Source: Dysidea avara
Taxonomy: Eukaryota > Porifera > Demospongiae > Dictyoceratida > Dysideidae
DNA: 64,000 nucleotides
Reading direction: 5' to 3'
NCBI RefSeq assembly: GCF_963678975.1
Contig: NC_089280.1
Coordinates: 20,979,868 to 21,043,867, forward strand
Shown: positions 40,145 through 53,711 of the stretch, one piece after another
Position numbering within the stretch: the first letter of the stretch is position 1
Layout of the letters: each line of letters begins with the position of its first letter
Made by a program: the position numbers and the translations under genes
The notes under the pieces: model-generated
The model's input: only the letters and a program-made list of their open reading frames with translations
The model's database searches: none
Told to the model about the DNA's origin: nothing

Positions 40145-41669
40145 GCCTCTGAGGTGCTAACCACTATATCCAGCTCTACACAAAACGCCAACTACTTAAC
40201 TTTTACCTGGATGCTGGGTACTTATTGAATAATGGTGCACATATATGGCTTCATGGTCCATTATCACTTGATGATGTCTTGAATGATGTGATGTTGAATC
40301 CACAAAAATGCTTTAAACTTAACCACTTGGTTTATACAAGGTTACTGGTGTTTAGCACCATCTGGGTGTTGATTCAACAGTCATATACACCCTGCATTGA
40401 CGTCAGCCATGTGAGAAAGCCTTGGTGACATGATACTTTTAAAACAACCAACTAGATACAAGTCAACCATCATCACCATTATCTTTGACTACTTGAAGTT
40501 TGGCGTGGTTGGGTGTGAACTGTGAATATGATTTATGGCAGACACCAAAGTAACAGTTATCATAACTTTCAAATGTAGCCACCTGGTCATTATATACATA
40601 GTGGTCAAAGCAGTACTGCCTGTTCTCATTGTATTCCATATTTCAGTACCCAACAGTTATTCAATATACGTATGTTTTTTAAGTATTTATTTTTGTTCTA
40701 TATTGGACTTTTAAAGTATGGTAGACCCTCAGTACAGAAGAGTCATACATGCTTGTGGGAAGACAATCTATAACTATTATCAGACCATGACAAATCCCTG
40801 GCTTCTTGTTAACAGACTGCTTGTTCAATTACTTACACTTATACAAGCTAAGTATGTTAGTATAGACAAAATTAATAACTGAATAACTTCACCCAAACAA
40901 CTACAGATGGACCAAGGATAATATGACCAGTGGTAAATGTGCTGCCATGGATACACAACTGCAGCACACAGCATGTGGTTTAACAGATGGGTTAGTGTAT
41001 TATCTTCTTGACTTGTCAATAGATGACTCTTTCAGTCATTCATGTGTAAGTGATTTAAGCCTGATAGATACTATATCTCTTTGGTTTATTATGAATGGCT
41101 TTATACAACAAAGTGGCCATATAGTTAGTACCTGTGTTATACATATTCTAGAACAATGGGAGGTCATCACATGAAGGAGGCACACCATAACAATCTATTT
41201 ACATTAGCTGACATGCCATTTTTTATATCTGCTGATCATGATTTCACATAAAATGAATTATAACTGCCACAGAGATTTAATTTGAACAACAAATAACATT
41301 TGGATTTGCTTGTCTGGTTTTATATAATGCAATCCAGGCTATTACATTATGTTATGAAAATTGTTCCCACTAGTAGAGTCACAATTCAGTTAAAATCATC
41401 CAATCTATACATCTGATTTTTACAACAGTATTCAGTACGATCTACATCATATCCTATCATACGCAGTAGCTCTACCATGCATTAGTTTCACTAGCTAGCA
41501 CAAAAGGCTGATGGTTGGTGGTAGACTACTCACACTTGGTTCAATTTTGTTGACTAGACTACCAGTGGTATATTGTACTAGAGAAGATCATAAGTTTCAC
41601 TGCAGGCACTACCACAGTGTCAAGCTCAGTAGGCTTGTATAAGAAATAAAGGAATGACATCAGTAATAC

Positions 41670-41708
41670 CAAGAGTTAATAATGGGCCTCTCCTATTATT
41701 AACTCTTG
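41670..41708. mobile_element. 39-bp hairpin element with exact 7-bp TSD
   Basis: Arms CAAGAGTTAATAAT and ATTATTAACTCTTG are perfect complements around an 11-base centre. Both flanks are GTAATAC (41663..41669 and 41709..41715). Same family as 14986..15028 and 59391..59452. Confidence 0.8.
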
Positions 41709-42061
41709 GTAATACACTAGCAATGATTTCAGATATGTATATATACTGATGTAGTTAGCACTTTATATGGTCTTGTGTGTGCATTACTAGTTTCCAAGAA
41801 CCCTTTGAGTGTGTAGTTTACAAGATTTGTTTTTTATTGATGCAATGGTCATTAATTTTGAACCAACATGAACCAGTTACACCCATGGCCATTGATGTGT
41901 CTATGGTAACAGCAGTGAAGAACAAGCATTGAGGTGTCAACAATTAAACTTGATATGGCATACATACAAATCACTGAGCTAAAAGTTTCAGCAGACATGT
42001 AGCTATGTGCTAAGGTACAAGCTACTTTAATATTTATTTCAATCTTGAATTGTTAGCTGCA

Positions 42062-42135
42062 CATACACACACACTACACATACACACACATACATACACA
42101 TGTGTGTGTATACACACACCAGCACACACGCATCA
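42062..42135. repeat. AC/GT-rich microsatellite region
   Basis: ACACAC and ACATAC units with a central inverted GTGTGTGTA; it can form a small hairpin. Confidence 0.75.
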
Positions 42136-43761
42136 CACACAGCACTATCATGGCCACATGCGCACATCCATAAACAAGTAACAGAATTATGCTATCAATA
42201 CTAAATGTGTCAAGTTGTACTGGTCTAGACTAGTTATATTGATTACATTTGTACAATACACAAGCTTTGGCTTGCTCTGTAATATCATCCCTGACTTTGC
42301 AATAGTCTGTGAGTACACTGACAAGCCAGTGGCTAAACTGATTTCATAATAAGGCGGTACACTGACCTATACCATGATATTTCTATCTTGAAATTTTGTA
42401 TTAAAATGTTGTTCAGGTTTGGTCTCATTGTGTTGAGTTGACTGTTATATCATTTTGGTTTTTGCCTGCATGCAGCCAAATGCTACTTGATGTCCGTGCA
42501 GCTGTGTTCACTAAAGTAGAATGCAGTAGATATATGCCACAAATTATTTAGACAATGCACTCATTCTCATTTGTCGTGTATATTATACACATTTGCTTAT
42601 GTAACATCACAACATTGTATGGAATCAGCTTTATAAAATGTTTTGGCACACAGTTACCAGTTAATGCCAACAAGCTAAATTCTTGATTGCACTTTGAATA
42701 TACCCACTGATCTAATAATCACAATTGTGTTTGTGTAAAAATATAGGGTTGTCACTACAATTAACTATTGTAGAAATACAATGTCTACATAGATCTATTG
42801 TTAACTGCAGGTAGCTGGCCCATGTAGTCAACATAAGTTTGAGTAGAAATTTGTCGTGATGTATTGATGTTTGGGGAGACAGCAGCTAATAACAGACAAT
42901 ATACAATCTTAGTAAACGCTAGTATGAATTTTCAGTCTTTTGGCTGTATAAAATCATGTCTATATACCAGGAGCAAAGGGAGGGGTAGTTTTCAAGAGCT
43001 TTAGGTGCCACATTAAACTATATTTACAGCAGTAACACACTATTTAGTTTTGCAGCACAAAAGTACTGAGTATATAGGAAAAGGACACTTTATAGTCTCT
43101 GTGGTAACATGGAACTTGCTTTCATGAGAATCTTAAAAGATATCAAGATACTCTAATAGAGCAGTCAAATATATTCTAACAGAGCATTCATTTATTAACA
43201 GGTTTATTAATAGGTGAAGGAAGTCTATTATAATATGACATGTTTTTACATTAATAAAATATTGAGAAGTCTGCGTGAGTTTACATTTTCTGGAAAAGGA
43301 TTCTTTTCTAGCTAGCATCATAATACAGTGTTACTGTTGAGACACCTACATATGCGAACTGAGATGCTGGATATGCAAGCTTGGCAAACTGAGATGTACT
43401 TTTTGTATCCATGTGTTTGTGTGCTTACCAAAAACCACCCAGAAAATTAAATAAAATCAGTGGTATTTAGTGCTATTTATGATTTTGTAATTGTGGTGAT
43501 TTATAATCACCGCTTACATGACTCCCCTCTGTGTTAGACTCTTAGATGTGAAGGATGCATCCTTAAACATATGTACAGTTCTGTCATTAACCATAGTCTA
43601 TCATGTTATTTTTTGGCAATGTCATTTTATGTTGTTGCAAAGTCACTCAGTGGCTGGGGGCTGCTGTGACCTAGTGCTGCCATTGGAAATTCATTTGAAT
43701 GATTCTGGCTATACCTTATAGTCTAGTACTTGCCCTTGTAACAGTTTGATTTATCTCTATA

Positions 43762-44000
43762 CAGTGGAACCTCAGTTATCCGGACCCCACTTATCCGGAT
43801 TCTCAGTTAACCCGAACCACGGAAATGACTGCTCTATTAGAGTAGTGACTGTTCTATTAGAGTAGTTGAAAATACTGACATTTTAGGATTTTTCTTCATG
43901 CTATTTTAAGGTTATTTATACACAGTTTCAGAGATACGGACTTTTCAGACTTATGGACCACCCCTGGTCCCAAGGGGTTCGGATAACTGAGGTTCCACTG
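43762..44000. mobile_element. 239-bp MITE of pogo/Tc1-mariner type
   Basis: Inverted ends CAGTGGAACCTCAGTTATCC and, in complement, CAGTGGAACCTCAGTTATCC again, flanked by TA at 43760..43761 and 44001..44002. The interior carries two tandem copies of TGACTGYTCTATTAGAGTAG. Non-coding, so it would depend on a transposase elsewhere. Confidence 0.85.
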
Positions 44001-44228
44001 TAGTATGTATCCTCGATTGGAGATCATACAACTAACATCTTGAAGGAATTATATTGTTATATTATAAAAGTTACAAAGACATATCACTATGTGGTTATAT
44101 ACATGGTTGATGTCTATAATTGTCTTTGAGTAAAAACGAATGCAAAGTGAAAAAAAAATGATTTGGTTGGTATATACGTATGTTACACAATTATAATACA
44201 TGTGTAATGTTACATGTAAATACAGTTG

Positions 44229-45117
44229 TTACTTTGTACATACAGAGCCAAATCTGGAAAATACAAAGTCAGTACTGAACAAGTCGGCAACTTCATAATC
44301 TGCATAAGATCCTTGGACTACTGAATCATTGGGATCAGTGAACCTATCAGTAGCACCTCCCTGACTGTCTCCTACTTGAAGACAGTAGAGTGGAGACACA
44401 TGCTCTGGCAGGTCATTCAGTAAGCCAATAAATGTGCGAGATGCTGCATTGAAAGGGTTTACATCAACAACATAGTAAGGGACAGAAGGATCTCCAAATT
44501 CGTAGTCATTGACTCCAACAGGGATGTTCCAAAATTGACCTAAATAATGTATACAAGAAAGTTTAATGTTTGGCATGTTATAATGATGTTCCACTTACCA
44601 ATTAGACCATGTGAAGTTGGTCGAAGGTTTACTCCTTTAGCTATTACAAATTCACTTACTGGTTGGCCGTCCTCTAAAGTCTTGCAAATGAACCAAATTA
44701 CTAGTTCATGCTTTCCTATTCCACAGTTTGGAACAGATATTCTAACTCTGTTTTCATAACGAATAACTGAGATCCCAGCATTAATGAATGGGGTTCCAAT
44801 TTCTACAGGGGTTGTTTCATCAACTGTAGCAGTGCAGCCTTCAAGACTAGCTTCAATTCTGCGACACATTCCATCCTGATCAATAGCAGTGATTCCAATG
44901 TGACTAACAACATTACCAGCTGTGGGATCTGCCATGGCCTGATAGAGAGCATTAACTGATACACATGTATCAGACAACAAGTTGAAAGTTGTGTTGTCAC
45001 TGCCTTGAACTTCGTAGCAAAGACATGCCTCAGCAAGATCTGGATTCTCATCAATGAGTGTTTGATCAATGTGTATCGGTACCTTAAATACAGGTCCACC
45101 AAATCTAGTAATATTTC
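44229..45117 (-). CDS. Gene C: C-terminal ITIH-like domain (two exons)
   Basis: Exon 44599..45117 is 519 nt, the same length as in gene B; the last coding exon 44229..44539 is 311 nt, as in gene D. The conserved words are FKVPIHID, CLCYEVQGSDNTTFNLLSD, ITAIDQDGMCRRIEASLEGC, PTSHGLIG and QFWNIPVGVND. The position of DPLF in gene B reads GPVF here, so the Asp-Pro pair is lost. Confidence 0.68.
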
Positions 45118-48100
45118 CTATAAAGAAAAGAAATATATTATGACTTTTGTGTAGTGTTTGTAAGACATTAATGTACCAACTAATCAATCTCCATTAACTT
45201 ACTGAGACATATTGGGAGGGGACGTGACCACGTTCCATTAGATAGACACTCTCTTTGGTTTGCTCCATTAAGTATAAATCCCACATCACATGTGTGATTT
45301 ACTACTGAACCAACAGTGACTGCTGTTCCTGAAGTGGCTCCATTTTCAGGCATTCCGGGATCCTCACATACAGTTTCTGTTTGAGCAAAAAACAAGAAAT
45401 TAGCAACTAAATTGTTCTTATATTCGTAGTTTATAATCTTACCATTACATATTGGCAAGGGTTCTGACCAATTTCCACTTGGTAAACATACTCTTTCAAC
45501 TGCTCCTTGAAGTGTGTACCCTTCGATACATGAGTGGTTTACAACTGCTCCCAATGTTGTGTTTAATGTTGCGCCAACCATTGTTCCCATTGTGTTCCCA
45601 TTGACTGGTGTTCCAGGGTCCCCACAATCAACTGTTTAAAAATTATATGTACAGGGTGCACTAACAATAGGCTATTATCATCTTACCAACACACATTGGC
45701 AGTGGTTCTGACCATTCTCCATTGGGCAGGCATTCTCTTTGAATTGCTCCTCTAAGCACAAACCCGTCGTTGCATGTGTGATTTGCAATTTCTCCTACTG
45801 TAGTATCTGTTACCATGGTATCTCCATTTTCAGGCACTCCAGGATCACCACAATCAGCTAAACATACAAAATAAAGTTATCAGAGCTGTGTTATAGTAGA
45901 ATTTGTAATCTTACGAATGCAGGTTGGCAATGGATCTGACCATTCTCTAGTTGACAAACATTCTCGCTCCATTGCTCCTTGAAGTACAAACCCCTCATCA
46001 CATGTGTGGTTGACAATTGCTCCTAGAGTTGTATCCAGTGCCAAAACATCAGATGGGGGAGCACGAACTAGTGTTCCCATTGTATTTCCATTAACTGGCC
46101 TTCCAGGATCATCACAAATAATTTCTGCATATAGCAATATATTAATTACATAAGAATTTATACCAACTAAGTTGTCTTACCGTCACAGGTCGGCAACGGG
46201 TCTGACCAGTTTCCACTAGATAGACATTCTCGTTCACTTGCACCATTAAGTACATATCCTATATTGCAAGTATGATTCACTACTGCACCCACACTAGTGT
46301 CATCTCCTATAGTATTTCCATTCTCAGGCCGACCAGGATCACTGCAGGCATTCACTATTGCACATAATAATACATATGAACAGCCAGTTGCAAACTTAAT
46401 TATCATACTTGTGCATGTTGGACGGGTTCCGTTCCTCCAAAAGGTACCATTAGTTTCCAGTACACAGGTTTGTGTGGTGGTGTTACCAACAAGTGTAAAC
46501 CCTGTATCACAAGTGTATGTGACAACACTGCCTTCCAGTGTACCATTTGTAAAGGTCCTTCCACCATTAACTGGTGCTCCAGGATCACCACAATCAACTA
46601 TTGGAGGAACAAATGCATAATATGTTTAATACCATAGACACTGCTTACATCTTTCGGGACAGAGAATTTCAGAAGGAAAACATTGTAGCGTATTAGGTGA
46701 ATCAGTCCTATTAGGTCCATGATACCGAATTTCTCGTGCGGCAACATTCACATCAGTCCCCCAAGCAAAAAGCACAAATCGGCATACATCTAAAGTTATA
46801 TCATCATTAGGATCATTTGTAATTTTGTCACGAGAAAATTCAACAATTGTATTTCCATCTACTAAGGAGGCTGATGGATCACCAACATTTTGAATTGCAT
46901 CTCGAGGTGGTTGCACTCTAGTAGCTGTAGCATATCTAATGCACAGTAAATATTTTAAAATGTGTAGTTACACAATTTGCAAAAAAATACCTGTCATCTA
47001 CAAAAAAATCTGAATCATCTGCTGCACCTGCTATAATGTCAGTATTTGGCTGTAAGAGGTGAAGACATTAGTAGTGTTAGCATGTACAAGAAGTGTTTTA
47101 TACCATTATATTGTCCAGTGAAAATCCTACTGCTACCCATCCTTGAAATGCAGCTTGCAGTCTAAACGTCACTCTATCTCCTCTTGTCCTCCACATTGCA
47201 GTAAATTGACAATTTAGACCATTTGTATCACAACCCAACATTTCACTTCCAAAGCATGCAGCTAAATGAGCAAAAGAAACCAGTGAATTTTGTTGAACGC
47301 TTAACCATCTGGTCTTACCAATAGCCTCAGCATTCGAAACACCTGCACCAGCTATTACTATGGGGCCAACAGTATCAATTGCAAATTCTTGTGTGTTCTC
47401 AACTCCTGTTGCTTCAATGGTCACTGTGTACGTTCCAGCAGCAAGATTGTCAAAGACCTGTCCATCAACACCTTTATGGATACTGAAATAAGGTTATGCT
47501 TATATACACATTTTGCTCACATTCTACAGGGTCTTCGTCATTCAATCTGCACATATATGTAGCATTCTTTGTGCTGCGAATCGGAACGGATATTGAGCCA
47601 GTACCGATTACCTGTAGACCTCCCTCAATGATTAAAACTGTAAAAGCATTTGATAATAATTCTATTAGACTGAACAAGGCTGTTTACTTGACTTGTACAG
47701 CTGTATGCTACAGTTATTGGGCCCAATGAATGAGCATGTTTGCACTAAACACTGATACCAACAATAAGTATGAAATAGTATATGAGCTGAATAGTACTAC
47801 AACCTCTTTCCTCATAACTATAAATGCACTTATTTGTTTATTTGTATGTGCACAATATGTAATGATGATAAACATATTTTTGTGTAACCATCATCAAACA
47901 AACAAATTTTCTATTTGACTAGGGATATTGCACTCTTTTGAGTAAGTCAGTCTTCATAGTTAGCCATTTTGTACTGTCTGTTGCCAAACATGTCAATCAG
48001 TCAATATTCCTAGCAAAAAATTGTTTGCAAACCATTTTGAGTTTGCAGGCTTTCTACAATATTAGATGTTTCCTAATAATAGTTTCAACAGAGTTCACAG

Positions 48101-51100
48101 AAATAATACTTCAGTCAGGAAGAACAATTATTGTGCTCTATTCTATCTAATCATTGTGGTGGAAATGGTATAGAAAATGTGCATATCTACTGTCACTTTT
48201 TGTTAGCTACCCTAATTTGGAAAGATCATCACAATTATATGTACAACAATTTTCACCATGATTCCCTACCATCTAATTGAAACTATGAAAAGGTTAACTA
48301 AACATCACTAATATGTATGTTGTATTAGGAATATGTAGTGCATTTTATTAAAACAAGATGCATGCAAGCACACTCACAAAAATTACCTGTTCTAGTACAA
48401 TTACGAATTTGAGGGTCACTACGTAAAGTAGTCTCTGCTCTCACTGTCACTGTATCAGAAAACTCCACATTGTTAAATAATTGAGGGCTAGAACCTGTTA
48501 ACAAATGTAGTCATTTTCTATGTATACTTCAAACAAAAATGTTTTCTCACAGGCTACTAATCCATTATTATTCAAAGCACATGAAAAGTCAGCTTCTTGA
48601 TTTGCTTCAAAAAATAAAAGGATGCTTCCATTTTCCAAATACCTAGTATAGCAAGTTATTACCAGATCTCCCTCTATAAAAGTGATAAATTATATAATTG
48701 TGATTTTTGCACTGATTAAACTGGACTTACCATCATTATCTAATATGCCAATAATAACTTCTGAATCATCCCCAAGACTCACGCCTAGCTGTTGCGTTGC
48801 CTCAGGAAGAATAAGCCTGATTCCAAAGCTCTCTGTTCGTTCAGTTATATCATCATTCACAATGGTTACCGCAAGAACATCATCATTGATTATATCATCA
48901 AACGTGGTGGTTATGGTGTTTGATTGATAATCTACACCGGCTATTCACAACATTGTGTAATAATAGAGAAAGATACTACATCTTTTGTTACCTCTTGCAT
49001 CACTTGGTACTAGTTCAAAAGTTTCTGCTATAACTTCAATTTCTTCCCCTGGTTCAGGTGCAGCACCAGATAATGCAAATATAAAATTTATGGTTCCACT
49101 TTGTTCATTGATAAACCTATCCCCTACAACAAATGCTACTTCTCCTCCTGTTAAAGAATTGACAAGAGAGTAATAATTTTGCTGCTGAAGTGATAACTTA
49201 CTATCATCATTAATAATGGTACCAACTGCTGAACTTCTTGCACCAAGTTGACCACCATTAGAAGCACCAATCAGTTCTAGATTTATAAAGAAGGTTTCAT
49301 TTCTTTCTAGATCTCCGTCACTAGCAACTGAGAACTGCACTGTCATTTCATCAATGTCCTGTCCTGGTGAGAATGTTACTGTTTGGCTTTGCACAACATC
49401 ATCAAATGCTGGTTGAGTTTGCCATGTGTAACTCTCTCACATACATAGTCATGCACTTACTATCTGTTGTGTTATCACTAGCAACGATTCTTACAACAAT
49501 GGCTCGACCAGGGTCACCCTGCTTAACCACAGTAATGTTGAAGATTCTATCATCTTCCACAACCGAATAAGTTGTATCTTTTAATTCAATAATCACAACT
49601 ATAAACATGCATGATGACATAAGTATGAATATTCTACACACTTATAAGTTAGCATACCTTCTAAAACATCAAATGATTGAGTGGCAGTTCCTCGCACAAC
49701 ACCACCAAAAACAGTACGAATTGTAATGCTGTGTGATCCGGTTGTTAAAGTAGAAGTATTAACAACATAAGGTGAAGCACCTAGAGAGAGAGAGAGAGAG
49801 AGTTAATAAATATATGCATGTTAGATGGTACAAACACATAAAGATGCATGCACGCACATGTCCATACACATAAATATACAGTTGCATTTGTACTCACAAT
49901 CCACAAACGCTCCTCCATCTATACTGCACTGTGTAGGAAAGTCTTCAGAAGCATCAAACTGAAATTCAATATTGCCCGCTTCAAGATTTTGGTTTGCTTG
50001 AGAATATTAATGAATAATAGCAAAGCACAGGGTATAAATGTGTACACATACCTACAATATTATCAATTGTAATTGCCAACAATGACACATTGAAAGTATC
50101 AGATACTGTTGTCTGTAATGTTGGTGTTACAGTGCTGGTCGCTCTGACAAAAACAGTGTGTTGTCCAGCAGAGAGTCCTGATCGCTCGTAACCTGACATG
50201 CCTGCATACAGGAAGAAAATGTGAGTATGTAATGCCTAGCAAATAGCTGCAATGTCAAATATGCTTTTATGTCTAAAGGTAATAGATTTAATTACTATCA
50301 TTTTAATGTACAAGTTGGCCCTTCACAAACTTTCTACTATACCAGTAGAATTTTTCTTGGCCACCCTTAAGTAAATCTATTGATCATTCACTTGGAAAAA
50401 TTATTCATACAACAGAAACAGCTACTGTAATATGACTAACTATTTGTCAGATCTTAACCAATGATGGTTCCTACTACGTACATAAGTCTTACATTGTACA
50501 AAATTTGGCTCATCATCCAACCGACATTCAAAATTTGCTGGTTGATTTGCTGATATTGTTAAAGTAAAACCTGTTCCCTGTTGATTAGTAAGAATATCAA
50601 CCATGAGATCCTCCTGCACTTCTAGGGGTGAGATTACTTCTGGCCCCACAGGGTTACCATTTATCTCTCCAATCACAGTAACATTATGTGTACCAACAGA
50701 AACAGAGGTATACTGAATCCCATCAGTACCTATGTATTATCAGAACAATAATTATCCTCATTAGTACTAAATTTTTGTAAACACTCACAATTTTCGAAGT
50801 CACCAACCCCATCAAGTTGGCACTGAAAGGTTGCAGTGGTAATTGTACTGGGGTCATACACAATGTTCACAGTGATAGTGTCTCCTTGAACTGTTGCTGT
50901 TACATTAAAAAGATCTGAAACTACAAAAGCACAGTCAAGCATGCACAAGAGAATATGTATCCAGTATTACCTTGTCCATTGCATTCCACCAATAGAGTTA
51001 TAACTATAAGAGCTGTGGAAATAGTAAATAACCAATAGCACACTACAGAAATTCTTATCAGCTATCATAAACAAGCACACTATGTTAACTGTAGTGTACA

Positions 51101-51334
51101 AGCCTTCTACACACTATAAATAACTGCACTGATTTTCCTTCAGTCTAATCACTTTCACTAGCTGTGCTTATTTAGCTACCTACCAACATTAACCAAGCTA
51201 CCTAGTTATGCTCCATATATGCTGTACTCACTCAGTACCTACCAATATATCAAAGCTACAGAGTTTTAGCAGCATACAACCTATACATTAAATGAAAGTA
51301 GCTTACCCAAGAACATATATCCTCTTAGACCCAT
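44229..51334 (-). CDS. Gene C: complete Calx-beta/DOMON/sushi/ITIH-like secreted protein
   Basis: About 26 exons, roughly 1,500 residues, start 51334, stop 44229..44231. Order: signal peptide, three module pairs, two Calx-beta, modules, DOMON, six sushi, ITIH-like C-terminal domain. It lacks the second Calx-beta array and VWD of gene B. It is closest to gene D; the ITIH-like exons of the two are nearly the same in DNA sequence. No transmembrane segment or GPI-like tail is visible (the protein ends FGSVCTK), so secretion is expected. All checked introns are phase 1. Confidence 0.82.
45204..46598 (-). CDS. Gene C: six sushi domains, one exon each
   Basis: Exons at about 46409..46598, 46182..46355, 45915..46123, 45687..45860, 45446..45632 and 45204..45377. 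Each has the four Cys and the WS(D/E)PLP.C end. Long forms (loop with an SPSD or LNTTLGAVVNH stretch before the second Cys) alternate with short forms (DTTVG..NHTC). Introns of 50-70 bp between them are among the shortest in the window. Confidence 0.87.
46649..47262 (-). CDS. Gene C: DOMON domain (three exons)
   Basis: About 47103..47262 (CQFTAMWRTRGDRVTFRLQA, GWVAVGFS), 46990..47050 (DDSDFFVDDR) and 46649..46935 (VEFSRDKITNDPNDDITLD, VCRFVLFAWGTDV, ending FPSEILCPERC). Strongly conserved with gene D. Confidence 0.82.
47319..48676 (-). CDS. Gene C: modules between Calx-beta and DOMON
   Basis: Exons at about 48550..48676 (LVITCYTRYLENGSILLFFE, ending DFSCALNNNGLVAC), 48387..48496 (FNNVEFSDTVTVRAETTLR), 47521..47641 (TYMCRLNDEDPVEC) and 47319..47473 (VDGQVFDNLAAGTYTVTIEA). 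The 745-bp intron 47642..48386 between them holds AT-rich sequence and no recognised feature. Confidence 0.62.
48731..49597 (-). CDS. Gene C: two Calx-beta domains
   Basis: Domain 1: about 49461..49597 (VIIELKDTTYSVVEDDRIFN) plus 49200..49409 (ending GTIINDDS). Domain 2: about 48993..49150 (VAFVVGDRFINEQSGTINF) plus 48731..48945 (ending VIIGILDNDG). Same exon-pair structure as elsewhere in the cluster. Confidence 0.8.
49660..51334 (-). CDS. Gene C: signal peptide and N-terminal modules
   Basis: Exon 1 51307..51334 (28 nt, MGLRGYMFL) joins exon 2 about 50971..51014 (ALIVITLLVECNGQ) as a signal peptide. Module exons follow: about 50789..50922 (FQCQLDGVGDFENC), 50494..50729 (IQYTSVSVGTHNVTVIGEIN, ending FECRLDDEPNFVQC), 50053..50201 (GYERSGLSAGQHTVFVRATS), 49899..49996 (FPTQCSIDGGAFVDC) and 49660..49780 (NTSTLTTGSHSITIRTV). 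An AG microsatellite (about 49783..49801) follows the acceptor side of the last one. Confidence 0.7.
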
Positions 51335-53711
51335 TTCTCTGATTGACCAGACTCGAACTGTTAGCAGCACAAACAAGCTGTAATCATTTAACTGCAACTG
51401 ATGACTACAACAAGGCTTCATGGACAATTAACACTAAAATGGTTATTAGTGATGTATAATAGAACCCACCTAACAACACCAAGCCTAGTCAATGAACAGG
51501 GTGTCAGTGACCACATTTCTACACCCTGTTAGTTTATTGGTTATCAATGTCAGTGATAATCGTTTAGCAATGTCAAATAAACAAAGCAGAAACATTTTAT
51601 CATGAGCTGTACACTGGCTGAGTTAAACCTTGTCTCTTCATGTTGTTTACAAATATTATATGATATTTCACCACGTGTAGCCTACTTGGAATGGTGGGGC
51701 AGGGTGTGAACACTTTAATATCATTTACAAACTGTAATTATATAGCTACCACACCTGAAAATTTATAATACATAATAGTTTCTGCTTATATCAGTAGTTC
51801 ATGATTAGGTATTATAATAGTAATCATGATGATCTCAACTTAGTACAAAATCAGGACAAACATAGCTATATGCTGCATACATTTTATCTACTTTCAGTGA
51901 ACTTATATGTCTGTTGACCTTTCCTGTCAACTGACTTGTGCTGGCATCAAAGTAGCAGCTCTTTAAAGGTCTACCATTAGTTTACTAGTGGGCTGGACAT
52001 AGTAGACAGATGCCACACTGAAGTACATATACTTCAATTTTGTTGATATTACTGCCATTGTGCCTCATCATTCAAATGCAGTTGAACAGACAAATCATTT
52101 TTGTTCCAATTGGCACTCCCTATATTGTCAGTTAACACCCATGACTTCAACAGGAGCTCATAAGCACTGCTAGGTGCAAATCAGGCAACTTCAGTTGTAG
52201 TGCTTCTGTGCACTTGTGGTTATGATGTATAAATGAATATTAATATGTGATTCATTTACCCAGTATCAGTACTTTCCAGTTATATTATTATTATAACACC
52301 CTTTTGTAAGCTAACTTTGTGCCAATAGGCACTTAGCAATAAAGCTGTCATCTCATCAATACAGATTCAGACCTTGGAGAGATTAATTAAAAATTCTATG
52401 GATGCAGCACTTAATCTATATTGATAGCAAGTTGTTAAGCTAGTACCATATCTTGTATATGTACACCAAATTTGGTTTTATAGGTGTCCATCTTTGTACT
52501 GGGTGAGTCCACACATTTCATCACAGTAAGGCAGGTGTCTATAGTGATGCTGTATATACACATAATATAGCTCTGTATTTGCAGTAAACTCATGTGGATG
52601 CTATAAGTGGACAATTATACTGCTCCCTTATATGTTTGGATGGGGAAAAAAAGCATTATGTGTTATCATATTCCTTACCCACCCATGTGTGGGTGATGGT
52701 AAGTTATATGTGTATGTGAGTGTTCACTTGCATAGTAGGGTCTTTATAGTGAAGGAAGCCGCAAGCTTCTGCAGAACAAAAACTGAATGTGAAAAATAAT
52801 AACAGGGTGCCTGAGTGTGGTTCCACCTTTTCAGTTCGGTTTAGCTGGAAAATGCAACATCTACAGCAAATTTTTACAAAGTAAGCCACCCACTGTTAAT
52901 AAATTGGAAATCTAGCCATGCAGTAGCTTGCTATGAAACACTGCATCTTTTTGCTGCAGTACATTGTAAAGGGTACGAAGTGAAGAATATGTACATATTT
53001 AGGACAGCATTTTTTTGGGTTATACTGTCAGACTGAATGTTTAGTTCTTTGCAGTTGCAAACTGTTGAAAATTTCAACTTTAGCAGGTAATTAAGCTAGC
53101 TAGCTATACTGAGCTCAGTACATATTGCATTTAATGGTACGATAGCATATTGAAGGCTTGAAACGTACAAGAACATTAGCTGAGTATAATGATGATAGCT
53201 AAATAAAGTGTTTAATCATTTGTGTGCCTTCTAGAGATGTCAGACTCCATGCACTATACAGCTGGTCAGGGCAATGAAATATATTCTGTTGTGGTAAGTG
53301 TGATTGAAGTGGACAATGTTTGTAAAATATATATATATGTGTGTGACAAAACAGCATTATGTACTGCTAAATGCATTGGGTACTTTTTTCTTATCTTTTT
53401 ATCATCATACAGGAATGACTACCTTGCAAACTATACTTACAAATTTGAGTGACTCAACAAAATGCCTTTTAAATTTTCATTGCAAACAGAAGACAAATCC
53501 CTTGTAACTTTAAAAGTGAATGAGTCTACTTCATTAAGATGCTAGCCACCCATGCCAAGTAAAAATCTGGGATAAAAGGTTATCATAAACATTATAATGA
53601 CATGTAGTTACAACTGCATTTCATATTGAAAGTCTGAGTAAAAAAAGAAATACAAGCACAACATAATTGAGGACATGTGTATACAAGGTGTACATTTATG
53701 TTAATCAGAGT
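51335..53711. other. Intergenic region between genes C and D
   Basis: 2.4 kb of AT-rich sequence with no supported gene, domain or clear mobile element. Open frames at 53222..53507 overlap one another in different frames and have no domain. Promoter elements of gene C must lie here but none can be named. Confidence 0.5.

Larger units (their letters stand above)
40145..44228. other. Intergenic region between genes B and C
   Basis: 4 kb without a supported gene. It contains a 39-bp hairpin element (41670), AC/GT repeats (about 42062..42135), paired copies of the ATACTCTAATAGA motif (43146 and 43829) and a TA-flanked MITE (43762..44000). Open frames such as 40225..40428 and 40923..41174 show no domain. 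Confidence 0.55.

Noticed and set aside
46297..46620. Plus-strand open frames conserved between genes C and D (also 56569..56814)
   Set aside because: They are the antisense of sushi exons, and their similarity follows from that of the sushi domains.
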